In this document: positions 60,793 to 64,000 of the stretch, piece by piece
Layout: each line of letters begins with the position of its first letter
How positions within the stretch are numbered: the stretch's first letter is position 1
DNA from: Zygaena filipendulae
Taxonomy: Eukaryota; Arthropoda; Insecta; Lepidoptera; Zygaenidae
Length of the DNA stretch: 64,000 nt
Assembly (NCBI GenBank): GCA_907165275.2
Contig: OU015650.1
Coordinates: 12,430,001-12,494,000, forward strand
Reading direction: 5' to 3'
Made by a program: the position numbers and the translations under genes
Notes under the pieces: model-generated
The model's input: only the letters and a program-made list of their open reading frames with translations
Database searches by the model: none
Told to the model about the DNA's origin: nothing

Positions 60793-60996
60793 ACTAACTG
60801 TGCTCCGCGGTTTCACCCGCGGTAATTTTGGAGTTCCCGCGGAAATTCCGGAATAAAAAGTACCCTACGTCCTACTATGTACCCCTGACAACGTGCATGC
60901 TAAATTTCATCCAAATCAGTTCAGCCGTTTTTGCGTGATTGAGTAACAAACATCCAAACATCCACACTTTCACATTTATAATATTAGTAGGATATT
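60793..60996 (+). repeat. GC-headed repeat, 'CATCCACACTTTCACA' subfamily, full length
   Basis: One of the best-preserved copies: head CCGCGGTTTCACCCGCGGTA, body with CCCTGACAACGTGCATGC, end ACATTTATAATATTAGTAGG. Confidence 0.85.
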
Positions 60997-61756
60997 ACCA
61001 TTTTTGTTTATAATCCGTTACAAATTATCACATTGTAAAGACTGACATGACACATAGCGTGGTTGTACACGTTCCAACTACAGGGAACGTTGTACACGGT
61101 CCAAGTAAAGGGAACAAGTTAAAATGCAAACTACATACGCGGTAGACACGGTAAATCTATGCGTTACTCGCTCGAGCCCTTCCATACACGGTAGTTCACA
61201 CGAAATACGTAGGTATATAACCTGCGCAAGTGCTTTAAACAATATTTTCAGTCGTTTTATGCATTAAGCGATGCATATTTCATATTACTTTAAAGCTTTG
61301 CAATATCTTTGAAAACAGTAAGTAAATAATAATCGTTTGGACACCCTCAATGTTTCCATCCTGTATGTATATTTGAGATCGATAAACTAAATAATTATTC
61401 ATCATTAAACGAATTGAGTTCAAAATTTACAGGTTAATAGGTTTGTGTTCATGAGAGAACGGTTAGGGAATCCCGAAACTGGTATACTTAACTGGATCCC
61501 ATTTTACAATTTAATAAAGCTGAAGGACTTAACTCACACCCCGTCCCCGTACAGTGTACACCCAAACGATAACACACACGTATCACGGTACGTTTACGTA
61601 ACCTCACCCGCGACCGATGCAAAGTGCCGGAGCTGAAGAAAATCGCTCGCTTGCTACGAAAAATAAAAATGCCTATTTCACTATGTAGGTACCTACTTTG
61701 CCGTCAGGCTATTTCAATCGAGAACAAAACTTGGCCTTACAATATCTTAAACAGTA

Positions 61757-61965
61757 CCTATCTATACTAATATTATAAAGAGGAAAGATTTTATATTTTG
61801 TTTGTTTGTTAAGATTTAACTCAAAAACTACTGGACCGATTTCGAAAATTCTTTTACCATTAGAAAGCTACATTATCCCTGAGTAACATTGTAGGCTATA
61901 TTGTAATCCGGAATTCTCGCGGGAATTCGTAAATTATCGCGAGTAAAACCGCGCGGGATAGTAAG
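61757..61965 (-). repeat. GC-headed repeat, 'TTGTTTGTTTATTAAGATTTAACTC' body
   Basis: Inverted. Shares AGATTTAACTCAAAAACTAC and AACATTGTAGGCTATATTGT-type body with 47780-47975. Confidence 0.75.
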
Positions 61966-61989
61966 TGTATTAATAAAACCATAAAACAA

Positions 61990-62155
61990 ATACTGGCTGT
62001 AATATTCTGTTCGCTTGCGTCTAAACTACGCAACCGATTTTGATATGGCTCATTTAACTATCGTTTGTAGGTTTACAAGTGTAGGTATAATAAGAACTTC
62101 CGAGGGATCAGGTAATCCTGAAATTAACGCAGAGGAAACCACGGAGATAAGTAGT
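61990..62155 (-). repeat. Decayed GC-headed repeat
   Basis: Inverted remnant with GAACTTCCGAGGGATCAGGT and GAAATTAACGCAGAGGAAAC. Confidence 0.5.
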
Positions 62156-62672
62156 TAAAAATAATTATGTTATGCTAATTTTATAATTCTATAATTTATA
62201 TTTTATCGTACCTAATCTTACCGACGCAAGGGACAAATAGCTACATTTACAGGAGAGCCGACACATTTTTTTTTTTAATTTATAATTTTTTATTTATGTT
62301 TCTATTCTGGCCTCTAAATACATAAATTATAACTCAAACTTTAGTCACCAAGATAGCATTTCCGTTAGGTCCAAACAATTAAAACATGTTCATCAAGTAA
62401 TAAATATAATATTATATGTGAATAAAATTAGATACACTTAAAAATAGACAAAGCAAATATATGTCTTGACTGAAATGAGGATGTTGATATTACCAAGAAA
62501 CCGCTATAAGTTGGTAATTTGAATAGGATGATGTAATGATCCAACACGAAGCGCATAATAATTATGTTGTAATGTATACTTAATGATGGGTTTTTCGATC
62601 GAGCTATTTTGAGGAAGATAAATTAATTTATTAATGATGACTTGGTGTTTAACATCATAGAGATATTTAATT

Positions 62673-62890
62673 ACTAGATGTGCCCTGCGGTTTCACCCGC
62701 GTTAATTTCAGAGTTCCCGCGGGAATTCCGGGATAAAAAGTACCCTATGTGTTAATCTGATGTATAAGCTATATCATTGTAAAGTTTTATTTAAATCGAT
62801 CCAGTAGTTTTTGCGTGAAAGAGTAACAAACATCCATCCATCCATCCATACATATTTACAAACTTTCGCGTTTATAATATTAGTGTAGAT
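62673..62890 (+). repeat. GC-headed repeat, 'CATCCATCCATCCATACA' subfamily
   Basis: Complete unit from CTAGATGTGCCCTGCGGTTT to TTTATAATATTAGTGTAGAT. Confidence 0.85.
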
Positions 62891-63060
62891 AATACCTACA
62901 TAGAGCGAAAGTTTGATTCAAAATTTCTTTCGTGATTGAAGTACAAAACAAAATGTGTGCGTGAAACGGCACGAAATCACCATCGGTGACATTATTATTT
63001 ATATAATTAATTAATTGCAAGAATTATTATAATTCTGCATTTGTATAATACTACAAAACA

Positions 63061-63355
63061 GGTTACAGAAGTACTCTATCAATTTTGTAACCAGCGATCC
63101 TATTTATTTTATCCTTTGTGTAAATTTTATTAATTAATTGATCGCAAGACTAGGTACCTATGAATTATTTATTATAAGTAGGTTACAAAAGTACTCTATC
63201 AATTTTATAACCAGCGATCCTATTTATAAAAATTAATAAATTAATCACAAGACTAGGTAGTAGGTAATATTATAGTAATTATTATAATTCTGCATTTGTA
63301 TAATATGTACTACCAAGTAGGTTACAAAAGTATCATTTCTAACCAGCGACCCACG
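63061..63355 (+). repeat. Tandem repeat, ~120-bp unit, about 2.4 copies
   Basis: GGTTACAGAAGTACTCTATC at 63061, GGTTACAAAAGTACTCTATC at 63181 and GGTTACAAAAGTATC at 63319 start successive units, each with AACCAGCGA shortly after. Confidence 0.8.
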
Positions 63356-64000
63356 CGACGATATCCGCAATGAAATTTATTGGATACCTGCGCATAATAT
63401 AATATACTCAACGCTATGCTACGAGTACACTATAATGCTATAACGACTTCACCATATCTAGGACAAAGTGCTCACTACACAGTCTAGTGTGGTACTTAAA
63501 CGAAAAGGAAAACTTAACAGCTTAGCAGACTTGTTACCGAAGAAAGTTGATAAACAAGTTAGTTTCATATTCGAAAAAAAAAATCACATCTGCTGTAACG
63601 ACGATACTGAAGACAACAATCGGACGATACAGATGACTTGAGATTGAAATCCCGGCAATGTTTACTGTATTTTATTACGATATTGCACTTCATCTGTTGA
63701 AACTATTTATTTATGCATCAAAAATATAACACGCATTCCAGCCATAGATGGACAACCAACCCGGTACTTGGGTTTTAACTAGAGATGAAACGGATATCCG
63801 GCAACTATCCGGTATCCGGCCTTGTTTTCACTATCCGGCGGGATATCTGCCAGATAGTAATTCAGTATCGGGAGTTGGTATGTACTAGGTCGTACGTCTA
63901 TGCTGCAAAATTAAAACAACGCAACTAGATACACGTGTAATGATAGGCGATTAACTAAATAGTTGAATCATTTTGGGTACCTCAATGATACTTAACTAGG

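Larger units (their letters stand above)
50332..64000. other. Right flank: no supported gene
   Basis: No exon series or recognisable protein is present. Repeats and palindromes are listed separately. 55960-56170 is a less AT-rich repeat-free patch (CTCCGCCCGACACGATACAT, AACAACGACGACGAATCATA) that could be regulatory. 57400-57475 carries a decayed GCCCGTTCGCGTGGATC-type motif (inverted). The remainder is AT-rich and featureless to me. Confidence 0.5.

Overview
This is nuclear DNA from an animal, most likely a moth or butterfly. The sequence is AT-rich, the genes are cut into short exons by GT-AG introns, and the introns and intergenic DNA are packed with short interspersed repeats. The commonest repeat has a GC-rich head built around CCCCGCGGTTTCACCCGCG, which I associate with lepidopteran genomes (recalled, not searched). 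No prokaryotic features, operons, rRNA genes or CRISPR arrays are present.

Four genes can be supported. (1) On the minus strand at 6832-6952, one first coding exon of a protein whose N terminus carries an RFxV motif; it may be an SLC12-type cation-chloride cotransporter, and the rest lies beyond the left edge. (2) On the plus strand at 16968-32523, a 13-exon gene for a protein of about 699 residues resembling the N-terminal part of fibrous sheath-interacting protein 2 (FSIP2), a sperm-tail protein. Every exon junction I assembled keeps frame. (3) On the plus strand at 35131-40364, a six-exon gene for an unrecognised, polar, probably disordered protein of about 300 residues, with an optional exon that changes the downstream reading frame. 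(4) On the minus strand at 48046-50331, a complete four-exon Arf6 (Arf51F) GTPase gene of 175 residues.

Layout: 1-16.8 kb holds the start of the minus-strand gene, a CpG-rich putative promoter/first exon near 15.2-15.4 kb, and repeats. 16.8-32.8 kb is the FSIP2-like gene, its introns full of repeats. 32.8-35 kb is a nested transposon cluster. 35-40.7 kb is the unknown gene. 40.7-48 kb is intergenic and rich in palindromic elements. 48-50.4 kb is Arf6. 50.4-64 kb has no gene I can support, only SINE-like elements, palindromes, tandem repeats and retroposon tails. The two plus-strand genes are neighbours and may share germline expression, but nothing in the sequence shows that they act together.

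The most unusual structure is in the repeats. Several families of short palindromic elements are nested at the centres of other palindromes. One family has clear 4-bp target duplications. A 46-bp minisatellite in Arf6 intron 2 has grown out of the intron/exon boundary and carries repeated copies of the 3' splice site. I saw no wholly new multi-gene system.
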